A stretch of DNA of 64,000 nucleotides from Motacilla alba alba (GCF_015832195.1 NC_052017.1:9810790-9874789); one strand, 5' to 3'; positions 1 to 13,947 are shown, counted from the stretch's first letter. Numbers and translations: made by a program. The notes: generated by a model not told the origin, from the sequence alone.

Positions 1-3000
1 GAATATGACAGAGTTAATTGGAGTATTATATAAATACTTTAGGCAATGGTAGGGAAGAGACCACACTGCACAAACTCAATGTCTCAGTTAAAAAAACTCA
101 AAAAATCATCACATGAAAGGGATTCTGCAGTTTTACTGTCTTCCTGTGAGGGTACATTATAGTTGGAAATGCACTTTCCATGGGTTGGAGAGAAGCATTC
201 TTCAGTAACTTGCAAACTGAATGAAGGACTGAAAACCAATACTAACAAGAAGCAAGAATGACATGACTTTAAAGGAATTAGTACTCTGAATGCAAACTAC
301 CTTTGGAAGATGACTTTAAAAGTACATAAGCTTCAGTATATTCAGTGCATTTTTATTTAATGATAGAGCTCGCTTGAAGGCAGTGGTAGCATTTCTGTAA
401 AAGTACAGAAAATAAATATTCTCACCTGGCTTATATTCTCACAAGGTATCTCAAGTCAATGCATTGCAATAGTTTACAATTTGACTACAAGAACTAGCTA
501 ATATTTCTAAATCACCACATTTCTTAATAACAAAATTGCATTTCTAAGAGGTATTTTTCAAGAAATATGACTTTTCTGACAAGACTTGATATTGGGTTAA
601 TTTGACCCTAGTGTATCAATTATTTAGATTAGCATTATTGGTATTAGTTATACTGTAGGCACTAGTGAAGAAATGGCTTTCCATATCCTGTGAATTCTCT
701 GTCAAGAGTACAGCCTGACAAATTGTTCATCCCTAAATTGTGTTAAAAAATATAACCATGCTTTGACTTCCTGTTTTTTCCTCATTATCTTCCATCTGTT
801 CTGGTTTTGGGGTAATCTCAGGAATTGATTCTGTGGAATAAAATGCCTTCAAATACACTGGGAAAAAGGCATGCATATTTAGATGAGTAGGATAAATTAT
901 TGACATTCAGTTGCATAGCAGATTGGTAAGTATTTCTGTACAGACATGTTTTTAAAGTTCTCTTTTTGGCTATTCTAGTCTTCCAGTTCCTTTTATAGTG
1001 TTTTCTCCATTATTCCCTTACAGGTAATTGGACTCCTAAGATTTAATCAAGTATTAATTAAATATATGCCCCTTTTCTCACAAAATATTTGGTTTCCTCA
1101 GTAGCAATATATGAACATTTCATAATCTTTATGATTAGTTCATAGTTCATTAGCTATTAAGTTAATGTTATTAACATACTCAGTTGGCAAACCTGGTATT
1201 CTAGAACTGTTATTGGCAGCTTTCAAGCTTTTTTTCATTGTAAACAGATACTTATTCTGGTTTCTAAACTGTTCCATGAAGACTCATGTAAAGAACCAAA
1301 ACATAATTATTTTCTTCTGCACATCCTTCCTTTTTTTCTCTCTGCATTTGTTGAGAGGGGTTTTTTTCTGTCTCCTTTTGTTGCATTTCATGATTAATTA
1401 AGTTGATTAGCTTCTCTTTCTGTCTCTTATATAGGCTGTGTCTATTCCATCCCCATGAACTGTGACAGGGAATGCCCTGGCACTCTCTGGAGCAGTTATG
1501 CTGGGGCTACACCTCCTTGCCTTTGGCTCACAGAGTGGTTCTTTGGCCCTGGCATATTCTTTGTTTGTTTTATATATGTGTGTGTGATTCCTCAGTTCAA
1601 AGTGCCAAAAATAACACAGCCCACAGCAATGATGTTCTTGAAACCTGAAGATAGAGACATGATAGTTCCATGTGCAGGCATCTGAGGACACACAGCGTGC
1701 TGCAGCAGGGCTGGTGCCCTTGGCAGAAGGAGCCAGTGTTGGCATGGTTCACTTTTGGGTTCTCTGTCGTGAGCAAACCAAGCCCTGGGCCATGCTTTGC
1801 TTTTTCCTTGGAGGAAGAGCTTGTCTTTCTCCAGAATGGAGCCTGAGAATAAGTTAGTTTGGGAATGAAACCAGGAGCGGCTGTAGGATACAGGATAGAG
1901 GTATCACAGCTTTGGGGGGATGAAGCTGATAGATAGACCATTAGCTAGGATATGCTATAATTGGACATTTTATATTATTTTCAAATAAAGTGATACTGAA
2001 ACCATCCATTTCATCAGTCAGAAAGCTGTTTTACCCTATTGGTAATACAAGAAAATATATTTTTTTCATTAATAGATACAAAGACTTTCATCTTCTTCTT
2101 TAATTGGCTTTCAGATAGGGTGGTCCTGTACTAGGTCCCTAAATAATCATTGCTGGTTTTCCCATATTTTTTCTGTGGACTCATTCTTGCTGTATTTTAA
2201 TTTAATATAGGTGCAGCCAAGTCAGAGCATCAAACAGGAATGAGCAGATCCTGAGCCAGTGTCAAGTAGGCTCTGTTAGCTCTGTGCAGACTGACATTAA
2301 TCAGCATTGATGGGATAGCATGCCAGAAAGGAATTACTCACTATGAAAGATTACTGTAAAATAATGAGATTTCCTGGTCCCACAGTTGAGATGGAGTTGG
2401 TAACAGTTGTAGATTGAGTATGTGACCCTCTCAGTTTGACATTTGGACCTAGGAGGGCGATTTCCTCTCCAAATATCAGTCTTTGGAATTTTTCTAGTCA
2501 ATGTCTGAGAAGAGTTTAAGTTCATATATCTGGTTTTTTTGCCTTAGTTCTTTTGCTATTCTTTTCCTAGGCTGTCTACTTCAACATAAAACAATTCATA
2601 GAAGCAGTGATTAAAGTAAAGTTGAGAATGGACAATTTATTCTCAGGTACAAAATAAACACAACAGAGTTTAAATAAGAAAATGAGTGATTTGAATGGAT
2701 AGAGAATAATCACACAAGTATTTATAGAAGAATATGTGATGAAATGGCAAGAAAAAAAAATTAGAAGAACAAGATTCTTACACAGTTGCTTATTTGAAGC
2801 TTAGATACTTACTAGAAAAAAAAACCCTGTTACTATTCATAGTACTCTTGATGAAAATTTAAGTCTTCCTAGTATTCTGCACATTGCAACTAAATAGTCA
2901 TGCAGAAACAAAAATAGTAGGCCATAGGAAAGATTAGAAGAGCAGATGACTCTGGATTTGTAATGAGATAATCCTGTTGTTAAACTTTGTAAGAAAAGAA

Positions 3001-4058
3001 GAAGTATTTTACTACCTGGTATTTCTTTGGTTGAAATACAAGCTGAGAAGTGGGGTTTTTTGCTTTTTTGGTTTCTTAACCTTTGTCAAGCCATTCCCCC
3101 AAAATATCTGTCTTTTTGTTGCTGGAGAGCAGGCTTATCTGAAAGCAACTGTTTGAAGTAGAATATCCTCCTGTTATTCAGGAGAATGCACTGATCACTC
3201 CAGTTCACTTTTTACCAGAGTTACTGGCTCCTTTTTCATATCTGTACATAATTTTCATGTATGTTTTAAATGTGACTATTTGAAGCAAACAGTGTTATTG
3301 AAGCCCTGACCAGTACACTGGGGATTTGTTATGGTGCTTTGCAGTGTAATAGCAATTCCTAGTTATGCAAGGGTAAGCAGAAGTGTGGAGTCCAAGGTCC
3401 AACAATTAAAGCATGATACTTCCTCAGCAGTCCACATAGTTGCTTCCAGAGGCAGCCTGTCTATGCAGTGTTCCCCTGAGAGAAAACTGACTTCAGTTTG
3501 TATTGGATTGGCAGGATTATAGATAATATGCATTACAGAATACATCACTGGGTGGTGACAGGGTAGAAAACTCTTAGTTTTCAATACCTCCTCATGTGTT
3601 TTCTGTTACAGGTAAAGAAAGACAAGGCACTTTTTTCTGTCGGATTCCACTATGTCAATCTCCTTTGTAATTTCTTTTACTTTCCTTCTCTGTTTCTCAT
3701 GGTAAACTTCAGCTACTTCTTTGAGCTCCAAACCAGTGTGGGGTTTTTCTGTTTTCAGAAAACTTTTCTTATATTGAATCAAGAGAATGAACTGAGTTTG
3801 GAGTTTTATGACCTGTAAATCCTTAGTCAGAGATCATACTGCAGAAAACAAAAGTCTTCTCTGCTTTTTCAGCAATTTCTTGACTGATTTAGTTAAAAAT
3901 CATTATATGAATAAATCAAAACCAGTCTAAAAGTGATCATTTGATTCCCTAACAACAGAATTTTTAGTACAAATACTACTTTGGTCATATATAAAATTTG
4001 TATTATGGGTGCATAACTAGCAGTTACAAGCATAGCAATACCTTGCAGAGAAATATGC

Positions 4059-4112
4059 TGGACACCAAAATGTGTCCAATATTGTGTCCAATTGACAGCA
4101 AAATGTGTCCAA
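4059..4112. repeat. Cluster of GTGTCCA repeats
   Basis: AAAATGTGTCCAA occurs at 4067-4079 and 4100-4112, with a related TTGTGTCCAA between them and an inverted TGGACAC at 4059-4065. It is a small local duplication of unknown meaning. Confidence 0.6.
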
Positions 4113-4314
4113 CTTGACTTGTTTGACACATTAATTTCTTTAACTGATGGCTTCACAGTGAGGTTAAGTGATGGATTCAGGTTAAATTTGTTTTATATTT
4201 TCAAAAGCTCACTTATATTCTATAAAGTAACAAAGAGAACATTGAGAGCTGCATATGTGCAAATAAGTACAGGGGTTCTCACCTGGACTGCATCATAACA
4301 AGTTTTGCTTGTAA

Positions 4315-4357
4315 ATTTGTACTGAGTCTGACCAATGAGGTCAGTCTCAGTACAAAT
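4315..4357. repeat. Inverted repeat, 19-bp stem with 5-nt loop
   Basis: The arms at 4315-4333 (ATTTGTACTGAGTCTGACC) and 4339-4357 (GGTCAGTCTCAGTACAAAT) are reverse complements with one T-T mismatch, around the loop AATGA. It is the best hairpin I saw in the window. The stem is short for a microRNA precursor and does not extend outward, so a relic of a palindromic DNA transposon or a replication-slippage palindrome is more likely. Confidence 0.85.
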
Positions 4358-6310
4358 AATGATTTTTAATAATGATTTTTAATACCCAGGTTTAAAAAAA
4401 AAAAGTTGAAAAAAAGTGAGAAACTAAGCTAAACACTTTTTGTAAAAATCTTAAGAATGAAAGAAAGATTGTGATTTAATTGCACAAGGGGTGTTCACAA
4501 TGGCATACATTCATTGAATTTCACCTGTGTTCCCTGTAGATAGATACATTCATCATACAGCTTTTACCTATCTGTTTATAGGGTGTTCAATCTTAATTTT
4601 GTTTAAGATTTTGGAATTTTTTTTTTGGTTTGGATATTACTTACTTTTAATATTGCTCCTATTAAGGGTCCATTTTAAGTGCTGCCTTTAGATACAATTG
4701 AGTAAAGAGACTGGAAACAGGGATTGCAGGAAAAATGTAAACTTCTCTTGTAAAAAGCCTATGAAGAACCTATCTGCATTTGCTCTGAGTAGTGGTGGAA
4801 TTAAAATTGCTAAATTAGTAGATTTGGTTGAAGTTTTATCTGAATTCCATAATGTATATTAGTAATTACTCTTTTTCCATTGAGCTGCTTTGTTGATACA
4901 GTTTATTTCTTCAATTTGTGTAACAATTCTATTTAATCACATTAATTAAACTGGTTAAAAGAATACATAAAAAGAAGTCCACGTGCATTAAACAGTGTTA
5001 TTTGTAATTTCTTAGGTATGATTTTTCCTTTAACTTGGTACTGACACATTGTCCCCTGTTGCTTCCTGAATGGCTGGGTCTGCTTTCCAATGCTGGCTGT
5101 CAAAGAGTAATTCAGTGCCTGGTGTGGAAAACTCTTCACCAGGGACTGACAGATTGCTCTGGCCTCGCTGCCTTTTTTCCCTGCTTTATGCAGAATAGAG
5201 GGAAGGGGAAGGATGCTGCAGCTGCCTGTGCAACCATTATACCTGTAAGGGTTTAGCATAAATGGCTATTTTGTTGAGGACTAGAGCTTGAGGTGGAGTT
5301 TTTTGTGTATTTGCTTTGGTCAGAAATATTACTGTAGGCACATCTTGTTCCTACAGTTCATTCTGCAAAAAACAAATAGGTGCTCAGATGTTCTGATGAA
5401 TTTTGCTTGATCAATTTTCCTTATCTGGTAATTCTCTTAGGAATGTTCTTACGTGGTATTGCTAGAGTGGCATTTTTCTTTTTCTCTCTCAGAGGTCAAT
5501 GTTCTTCATTGATTCAGTAGGTGAAGTCATCTCTGGGCTGAGCATGAGTATGGTAAATAAAATTATTCGCACTAAGAGCACAAACACATTGTTATTAACC
5601 ACAGCCATACTCCTTGTGTGATGTTTGTTAATAAGTGCATGCTCATTTAAACTCTCCTTATCGAGTATTACTATAGAAGTTGTAAAATTCAATGTTTAAT
5701 ACAATACATGGAAAGTATGAGCTCCAGTAGGAATATTGAGAAGGAAAGGGATGGAATAGATTTGAAAATCACCTTCCCCATTTTCATGTACTCTGTATTT
5801 CTATTAATATTCAGCTTGAAATTGTATAAGTTTACACAGAAAAATACAGAAAATGTCATCTTTATTTCTAATTATTAAAAGCATACCGATATTTATCTCG
5901 CAACAATTATGTTTTTTGCTCAAATCATAACATCTTTTTAATATTTGAAAGTGGAACTTCTCGCTTACGTTTGGTTTCTTTGCTGTAAATAGATGTGACT
6001 TTCTATTAGAAGTAAGAGATAAAAATGAGTGAGACATGGCCATTTAACAGCTTGTTATCTGACCTGAAGTGCTCATCAAGGCTTTCTCTGTAATCAGTGG
6101 AGAGAGAATGATCTCCAAAGCACTACTCATACCATCTATTTTAGGCTGTGGTTTCATATTCCCATTCATATAAACAATATCACCACCAAGAGCAGCAGCC
6201 TTGCCCTGATGGCTTTTCCAGCCGTTGTGCTGTTCCCTAGATGGTCATAAGGTGAACATTTGTGTGACAGTGATGATTCTGAAACTCAGCTAGACTGAAA
6301 GTAATCTAAC

Positions 6311-6328
6311 AAAAAAAAAAAAAAAAAA
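6311..6328. repeat. A18 homopolymer
   Basis: A run of eighteen A bases. No poly(A)-tailed retroposon body is recognisable before it. Confidence 0.95.
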
Positions 6329-6911
6329 GCACAGACAAAAAACCTACCCCAAAACCAGAAAGGTTTTGACCCAGATAAGAATGGAAATTAAATGAGATAG
6401 AAAGCTCTAAAAAACTGAATCATGAAAGCATTCAAATCTTCATTATTTTAACATGTTTTGAATTGTGATGGTGGATATGAGCTGATTAAGTGTTTCATTT
6501 GCAAGGTATTAGCTGGGATGTTACACTCTGAGTCATGAAATACTTTGTCTCTTTAGTACATCGGAAGAAAGGAGCAGGGTGGAGCAGTGGCCCTGCAGCT
6601 GCATGAGCATTTCTACCTGTGCATGCAGTGCCCCTGAATGATTAGTGCTTTTTTGGCAGTCGTGCTCAGTGCTCAGTGCACACATTGTGCATTACCAGCA
6701 GTGTCACATATGAGCTTTTAGGTTGGAAAAAATGGAAGTAGAGCCCTTTTTTAGATAAGTTCTTCCATTAAAAAGTGGTGGTTAGATTTTTCTGGATATG
6801 GGTTGAAAGTCTTGGTACATTAGTTGGTAGTTGCTTTTTGTGGTCATGCTGGTGGGTTACACAATCTAAAGAGAAATTTTAGGAGTGGGAGTTTAAATTA
6901 CTGAATCAGGG

Positions 6912-6963
6912 AATTACCTGGGTTAACATTACTGTGCTTTTTACAGAAATGACCCAGGTAATT
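6912..6963. repeat. Inverted repeat, 12-bp arms with 28-nt spacer
   Basis: AATTACCTGGGT (6912-6923) is repeated in reverse complement at 6952-6963. A wobble pair and one more pair extend the stem inward, and two pairs beyond a mismatch extend it outward. No gene association is known to me. Confidence 0.75.
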
Positions 6964-8271
6964 ACCATTATAGGTGCATGCATGGTGCCTGAGATATCTA
7001 AAGCATGCACAAACAAGATCACTCCTTAGCTTCCTTTTAGCAGCAGCAGCACAAACATCAGGCAGATCTGAATTTAGTTGAACTGCTGGATTTCACTGTT
7101 GCACTATCAAGTTTATGCATTCTTTTTGTTTTACAAAAATACTGCACAAAACTGTATTTTGCATTTATGCAAATTCTGACTTTCCAGACTACAAAGGAGA
7201 GATGGAACAAATTATAAAAACATTTCCTGCTTGGTTAGTATATGTGTCTTCAAAATGAATATTGCAGATGCTGATGGCAGAGGGAAAAGTAAATGCCTGA
7301 TTTCTCTGTAATTCTTGGAATTTTGGACTGCATAAAATGTAGATCATGTAAGAAGTATTTTATTGCAGAGGCAGCAGCGCTGTCAGTGCCTGCGTGGTCT
7401 GTGCATGTGCTATTGGTATGTGGAGTGCAGTGGAAATCAAATGCAGCCTGTTCATATACCTGCATCTCATTGTAGAGTACAAATACACAGCAAGAACATT
7501 GTGCCTTGCTTGTGTTTATCTTGGTGAATATAATCCATAATTGAAACTTCAGAAAGTGTAAACGCATCAAAAAGGATCCAAGAAAACAAAAGCGAGCTGC
7601 TGTGTCCCTACTGCAGCCAGTTCCACTTCTCTGAGTGTCTGTGCTGTCTTCAGCTCTCAGACCAGCTCTCTGTTTCTGCCAAACAGCTCTCTGTTTTCTT
7701 CTCTGTATCTGTGTCAAATACCCATAATGTTTAGCCTGTGTTTTATGGGAGTCGATTGGTACCAGGGTGCTACATGGTGGAAACAGGCAACCTGAGCTTC
7801 AGAGCTGAGACCTTGACATACAGCTGTGAGCACAGATCTTCACCTGGCTTTCCACAAGGAGAGCTGATGGATTCCTGAGATTTGAGCCTGTGTATTTCAA
7901 GTTCTTAGGTCATGGAACTGTGTTTCTTTAAAAAAAAAAAAAATCACAGCCATCTCTTCAACTTTTTCTTTCAGTATGGCCAAGTGGCCTATTCTTTGCA
8001 AATTACTTTTAAAAAACTCTTAAAAGAAATGTGTGGGCCTTCTATAAAATAGCTGTCATGCTCTGAAACTGAAGCAAAAGTCATAATTTCTCACTAGAGG
8101 TAGGAAGACAATATAAAACCCAGAACAGATTTTTGGCTGCTTTCCTTCTATTTTATGTATTATTCCTTAAGGTCTGTCCCTGAATCTAGGACATTTATAT
8201 GTACCTGTAGGTACCATTTAAAATTAATGGCAGACTTTCAGTTGAGTTTAATGGGATCTGCTGTATTTTCT

Positions 8272-8333
8272 CAGATCTCAATTTTATCAGATCTCAGCTT
8301 ACCAGACCTCAAATTTATCAGTTCTCAACTCAT
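8272..8333. repeat. Short degenerate minisatellite, four copies
   Basis: Four head-to-tail units of 15-16 bp begin at 8272, 8288, 8303 and 8319. Each starts CAG(A/T)(T/C)CTCA and ends in a T/A-rich tail. Divergence between copies suggests an old local duplication. Confidence 0.75.
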
Positions 8334-8685
8334 CCCTGGATGAGTAGCTCAAGCAGAGTCTGCTGGCAGCAGCAGGCTGCTACTTCCCTTTGTACTGGGA
8401 GGGTGACAGAATCCAGCATAGAAAGAGATAATTGATCAGACCAAGATTACAGAGTTTGCCATGAAAATTAACACCTACCTACACTTGCTGCACTGTTGTA
8501 TTTTTGCAGCTATTTGCGATATGTATTTTATTTCAGTCTTGTACAGATACCCTTGCTGTAACATTTTTTCAGTTATTTTCTTTTGATTCAGTTCAGGTGG
8601 CTGAAAATGCAATTCCTTATGAGTTCAGAAAAACTGAGATTTTTTAAAAAACCTCTGTCAGCTTCCTACCTTAAATCTTAAATAA

Positions 8686-8832
8686 CCTTCCTTCCTTCCT
8701 TCCTTCCTTCCTTCCTTCCTTCCTTCCTTCCTTCCTTCCTTCCTTCCTTCCTTCCTTCCTTCCTTCCTTCCTTCCTTCCTTCCTTCCTTCCTTCCTTCCT
8801 TCCTTCCTTCCTCCCTCCCTCCCTCCCTCCCT
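8686..8832. repeat. (CCTT)n / (CCTC)n microsatellite
   Basis: About 31 uninterrupted CCTT units (8686-8810) are followed by about five CCTC units (8811-8832). The strand is purely pyrimidine, so it can form triplex (H-DNA). The opposite strand gives artificial Lys-Glu-Gly-Arg repeat frames that are not genes. Copy number is probably polymorphic and may be assembly-sensitive. Confidence 0.98.
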
Positions 8833-11609
8833 GCCCATCTTTCTTATTTGGGCCACAGTACAGCAGTGCCCATATAAACCATTTTCTGCCTCTCAGTAGA
8901 CCACAGATGCCTTCAAGAGGACTCCTAGGGAGTAAAGTTAGATATTTTTCCATGCTGTATTTTGAAGCCATATAGATTTGATTCTTTGAGACAGGGTTTA
9001 CCTTCGTGCTGTGTCTTGCAGAGCACCAGGCAGGAGTTGTGAGCTGTGTGACAGCTGTAGGTGAAAAGTTCACCATCTGATCCCCTGCAAGTGCTGGCTA
9101 CTTCTGTGTCTGTTTTGCTCCCATGGTGATCACAGCTTTAGAGTCTGCTTCCTCCACACCCCTCAGATGAAGCCAAACTTCCTTTAGTTTTAAGGTGTGT
9201 TATGAAGCACAGATTTCGGTTTTTACAGAAAGCCATTATGAACACTGGCTAATTTGAGAAAAGTATTTTGAAGTTTTAGGAGTGAATTGGTGATACGCTG
9301 ACAGACTTTGGTGCTTCTGGAGTGTCCTACATATTGAGCAGGCAGGTGACTTAGAGGTGGATCAGATACTCCTGCGGTCCAGTTTGTGGAACAAAGGGAG
9401 GTGGCAAGATCCAGTTGTCAATTGGTAGGGCATGAGTTAGAGGAGATTTTGTTGCTGTGAAGAGAAGAGCCTGTACCAGGCTTCCCTGCACACCTTTCCT
9501 CCCCAGCATTCAGCATGGCTCAGGTGGGGTGTGCAGCAGGTGGCTGTGTGGTCCCTCTGAGAACTGCTGGAGGCCCCCCCTCCACATGTGCTGACCTCTT
9601 GGGCTCTCCCTGTGGTGTCTGAGAGGTGGTCAAGACTTTAGGACAGGTAACACTAATAATATAATAATATAAACTGAAGAATATGACAATATTTTATTTT
9701 ATTTTATTTACACTTGACTACTGTTCATCTGCAGTCCTGAAGAGGTTTGAAATTGCTGTCTCACATTTCTCTGATTGGTATTTTGTGACTAAATACAGAT
9801 GAGCATCACATCCAGATACAATTTATAAATGTATTAATGATTATCCTCTGTGAGTCTCCTCTGAAGGTTTTATTTTGCCATCAGTCAGATGCACACACCT
9901 ATTAGGTATATGCACATGTGCATCTACCTGATTCTGTTGGTAGAATTTTGTTTCTGAAGGTCACCACATTTAAATATACATTTGATGGTATGGCAATGAG
10001 GTTTGCTTAAGGGTGATAATGAAGAAACTCCATGCTAAAGATCCTTATTCTTTGCTTTCCAAGTGCTGTTGCAATAATTGAAAACACGCATTATTAGGCC
10101 CGTAGAAGTTGATTACAAAAACTGTAATTTTGCTAGATTTGCTAGATTTTTCTGTGCTAATGTCAAGGAGATCTGCACTGCCAGTTCATAAATGGAGAAA
10201 ATACTGACCTATAAACACTCTAATTTTCAGCAGCAGTTCAGTTGCTTCTGTATTCTGCAGACAAGCAGCCTCGTTTGGTGAGATTTTGAATTTAGCATGC
10301 AGATTATCAGTCCTAACCTCCACTTTTCATCAGAAAGACACTCATTTTATATAGTAGGGATTAGCACAGTTAAATTGTATTTTGAAATGGTTTCTTCAGC
10401 CCGCTATCTGATTAGGGCTGGTTTTCTGATTTAGGGGATTTTACTTTGTGCCTTATTCTCACTCGTGTGAGTGTAGTTGCTTTACTTCTTGTGGCTGGGT
10501 TTGTATTGCACTCCCAAATCTGTTGATATGGAGGACTGGGCAAGAGCATAACAAACCAGTATTCCTTCAACTCCCAGTTTCCAAGGTAAGGCCAATCAAC
10601 TTTTGTTGAAAACAGCAGTCAGGGATTGCTTTATCTCCCATACTTGTTCTTTAACTTGTTGGTGCCAGATGCTTCAGTGCATGCAGAGCCAGGACTTGCA
10701 CTCTGTGGATTAGTGGTGTCACTTCTGCACAAAGGCAAAATTTCAATATTGTTTTTCCCTGATCTAGTAATGAGGCTGACGTAGTAGTTGGGACTCAAAA
10801 CATCATGCTTTCTGTTTCTGAGCTGGATTTTAACTCATTTGTGTTTTCAGCATTTTTCCTGTCATGACAGTTTTTCACATTTCATTATTAAAGAACCTGA
10901 ACTATCTTTTCGGATTTGAGTCCTGTGCCTTATCATGTCTTTGCTTACCTTACCTTCTGGCTGATAAGAAACAAGATAAGTTTTCATCCAAACCCTACAG
11001 TGTTGTTTTCTGATCTTTGTGAATACCTAGTCATGTACACTTCACAGGTTTTAATAAAGTAAAAATCTGGGGGAGGGTGCATTTTTCTAACAGCAGTTCT
11101 ACTCTTTGAAGTAAAACCATTCTCTTTACATGTGTGTTCTTTGCTATGAAAGCTGATAGCATTTTATTTTAAAAATAGGAAACATAGCCCTTGTGACTCC
11201 CCAGTGGCACAGCCTGAACAATGACTAAAGTACTCTTCAAAAAGCCACTGGGAATTTCCTACACCCGATTTACAGCTGGAGAAAATGGGGAAATAGTTTA
11301 TTTGGTAGCAGTACTTTCACTCTGGTGGAGAACACAGATTAGATTTGAGAAATGGGTGATTCTGAGACTTGTGCCTCTTTTCACTGGTGCACAACCTGCC
11401 GCAGTGGAAATAGGCAGATTAAACCTCTTAGCTGATTAGAGTTGGTTTAAGGCTTTTTGGTTTGTATTATATATCTGTTCTGTTCAGAGATAAGAGTGAG
11501 AAATCATGAAACCTGTAGCTTGCATTTAAGAATTTGGTTTGGCTGTGTTTCTGCAACTAGGAATGGTGCAGTGCAAAATACATGGATTCTTCAGCAGGAT
11601 AGCCTGAGG

Positions 11610-11810
11610 GTTATGGCCCTGGGTTAATACCTGATTTCTGTTCTCAGACCTATAGCAGCCCACCATGTAAGTGTAGGGAAATCGCTTCTGCGCTCTGAGT
11701 CTGATTTGTTCTGTCAGTAAAACAGGAAGAATGATAGTTAGCCCATTCTCTGTATTTTGAGACCTGTTAAGGAGTTGAATTAATTACAGACACGTGAATG
11801 CTGTGGCTCT
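11610..11810 (+). mobile_element. Possible MIR-type SINE relic
   Basis: The order of short blocks follows the MIR SINE body and tail: an opening resembling gccctgggttaatacctg, then a gaaatcgcttctgcgctctga stage (shifted from the usual cacttaacctctctgagcc), then gtaaaacaggaagaatgata, then a gacctgttaaggagttgaat stage. Each block is degenerate, as expected for an element of over 100 million years. The call rests on recalled consensus and was not aligned. Confidence 0.4.
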
Positions 11811-12752
11811 GTCGGGGAGATTGTTAGCACTGAGTTAAAAATGGAGATTTGGTGAAAAAAGAGTAACATTAGCAAATGTGGAGAAAGATAATTTGCACTT
11901 CAAAAAGCTATTAGTATGTCCATATGTGCACACACACATGAAATACATGTAACATGATTATATAAGCAAATGAGCTGTTTTCATGTGGCTTTAAAGCTTC
12001 AACACTTAGACCAGTGGTGTTCACTTGCACTCTGTTTGAAAGTAAAGGAAATAGGCTTGAGTCTCTGCCTGGTTCAGACCTTGGAGTTTGGATAATTTTA
12101 TTTGTGTGTTTAATCTCACTTGAACAGGTGCTCATGTTGAGTTTTGTTTTCTGTAGAAGTAGAGAGGGACCAGATTGGGCAGATGAGCTGAGGTAATACA
12201 GACCTGAAGTGCCTTATCTTCTGATTTTGGCCCTTTGGCCCTATGGGCAAACCACCAGAAGGTTCATATATATTGGCTTGGAACACAGACTTGCACAGAA
12301 TATTGTCATTTCTGTATCAATTGCCTACCTTTTATACTGTGCTAGCATGCACACACCAATTAGGCTTGGACCATGTTGTGGTAGTCATTGTAAAATATGG
12401 GAAATGGCATCATCTGCCTCTAAGAGTTTTTATCCTAAAAAAAAATAAAACCCAGATCCTGCAAACATGCTGCATTTATGTAAATGCCTCTGATACCACA
12501 CAGAAATTCTTAAATGTCCTGTGCTGCTCTGATTATTGTATAATTTACTATAGTATATATACTTCCACTCAGTCAGAAATCTACTATACTATTTTATATA
12601 CAATTTAGAGCAAAACAGAAATATCAGATTAGCATAAACATTAAAATTAATGCATAAGCATTAGTTCCAGCAAAAGCTTAAGAGAGAAAGCAGGAAAGGA
12701 AAAGTTTATTCATACAAAACAGTTAGAACTTTGAAAGGCAAATGTCTTCAAA

Positions 12753-12764
12753 GGGGGGGGGGGG
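12753..12764. repeat. G12 homopolymer
   Basis: A run of twelve G bases, unusual in AT-rich intron, with local potential to form G-rich structures and prone to sequencing error. Confidence 0.95.
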
Positions 12765-13947
12765 AATGTTGAGTGAAGATTTGATCATTGGGGTGGTCCT
12801 CACTCCTTATTGTAAGTTTGTAACTTCTAAGGCATTAAAAATTCCTATCAGCCATGTTATTAAAAAAATCTGAACTGATTTAACTCTCTTTTTTTTTTTT
12901 AATGCAATGCTACTGCTTTAAAATAAATCTTTCTTTAGTTTGCTCGTGATCATAATTAAATTTTTGTGAAGGTATTTGTGATGACAGTCACAAAGGAATC
13001 GTGGTTGCTGGAATTCATTATGAAGCAGGAAGGTGAGGATACTATAGCTGACAGCTTTGTCTTAAAGCAGGCAAATTACAGATTTCTCTCTTAGGAAATA
13101 GGTGAAGACAGAGTACCTGGAGAAACAAAAATGGAGAGAAATTCAGTTAGCTCTGTAACTTTAAGAGATCCATAATTAGGAAAATTGTCCACAAAATAAT
13201 TGGTTCCGAGTCAATTCATGTATCTGCTGATTGCAGCTCTCCATGCACAGCAACTTCTAGATATGTTCTCAGAATTTTGTTAAAAACACTTGAATTGTAA
13301 TGACCTTAAGGGAGAGAGGTCATCTTTATTTGAGAGAAGATAATTTTATGTTGTTTAGTCCAAGTTAATAATTAGTGTTGGCCTAGAAGCAAATTATACT
13401 GGATAAAGGTGAACATTACGCAGCTGAGTCTCATGTATATACACAGTTAAAGCTACATGTGTTTTTTTTCTCACCAAGGCAGTTTGTCACAGTGTGATCA
13501 TTGTGGTGGACTCAAGGAAAGGAGAAAAACCACTAAGCACAGTAACTTGAGCTGTTGGGTTTTCATACGTGATATAGAAATTTTGCATTTTTCATAAATG
13601 TGTTGTACACACAAGCATCACAAAGATGTATTGGTACATTCTGTAGTATGTATGCTATAGGAAGTGTTAGAGAAATGCAAGTTTAAAGAAATTTAAAGGG
13701 CATAAATGGATGTGGCAGAGACAAGCACAAGCACCATATGTGTTAATTTTGGAAATTTTTTGGTAGGAGTTTACTGTGCTACTACTTGTCTAAATAAAAT
13801 GTGTACATGAAAGCTGCAAGAGGAAAAAATCTGATTTGAAGTAAAGGGGGAAGTGATCTAAATTTTGACTGTTTAAAAACAATCTAAAACTTAGAATGTG
13901 TTTTAATTCGTTTGCTAATATGTACATTTTGCTGACACATTTTATAA

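Noticed and set aside
8671..9076. Minus-strand frames coding for long Lys-Glu-Gly-Arg repeats
   Set aside because: They are translations of the CCTT microsatellite. The repeat is open in several frames and has no flanking gene structure.
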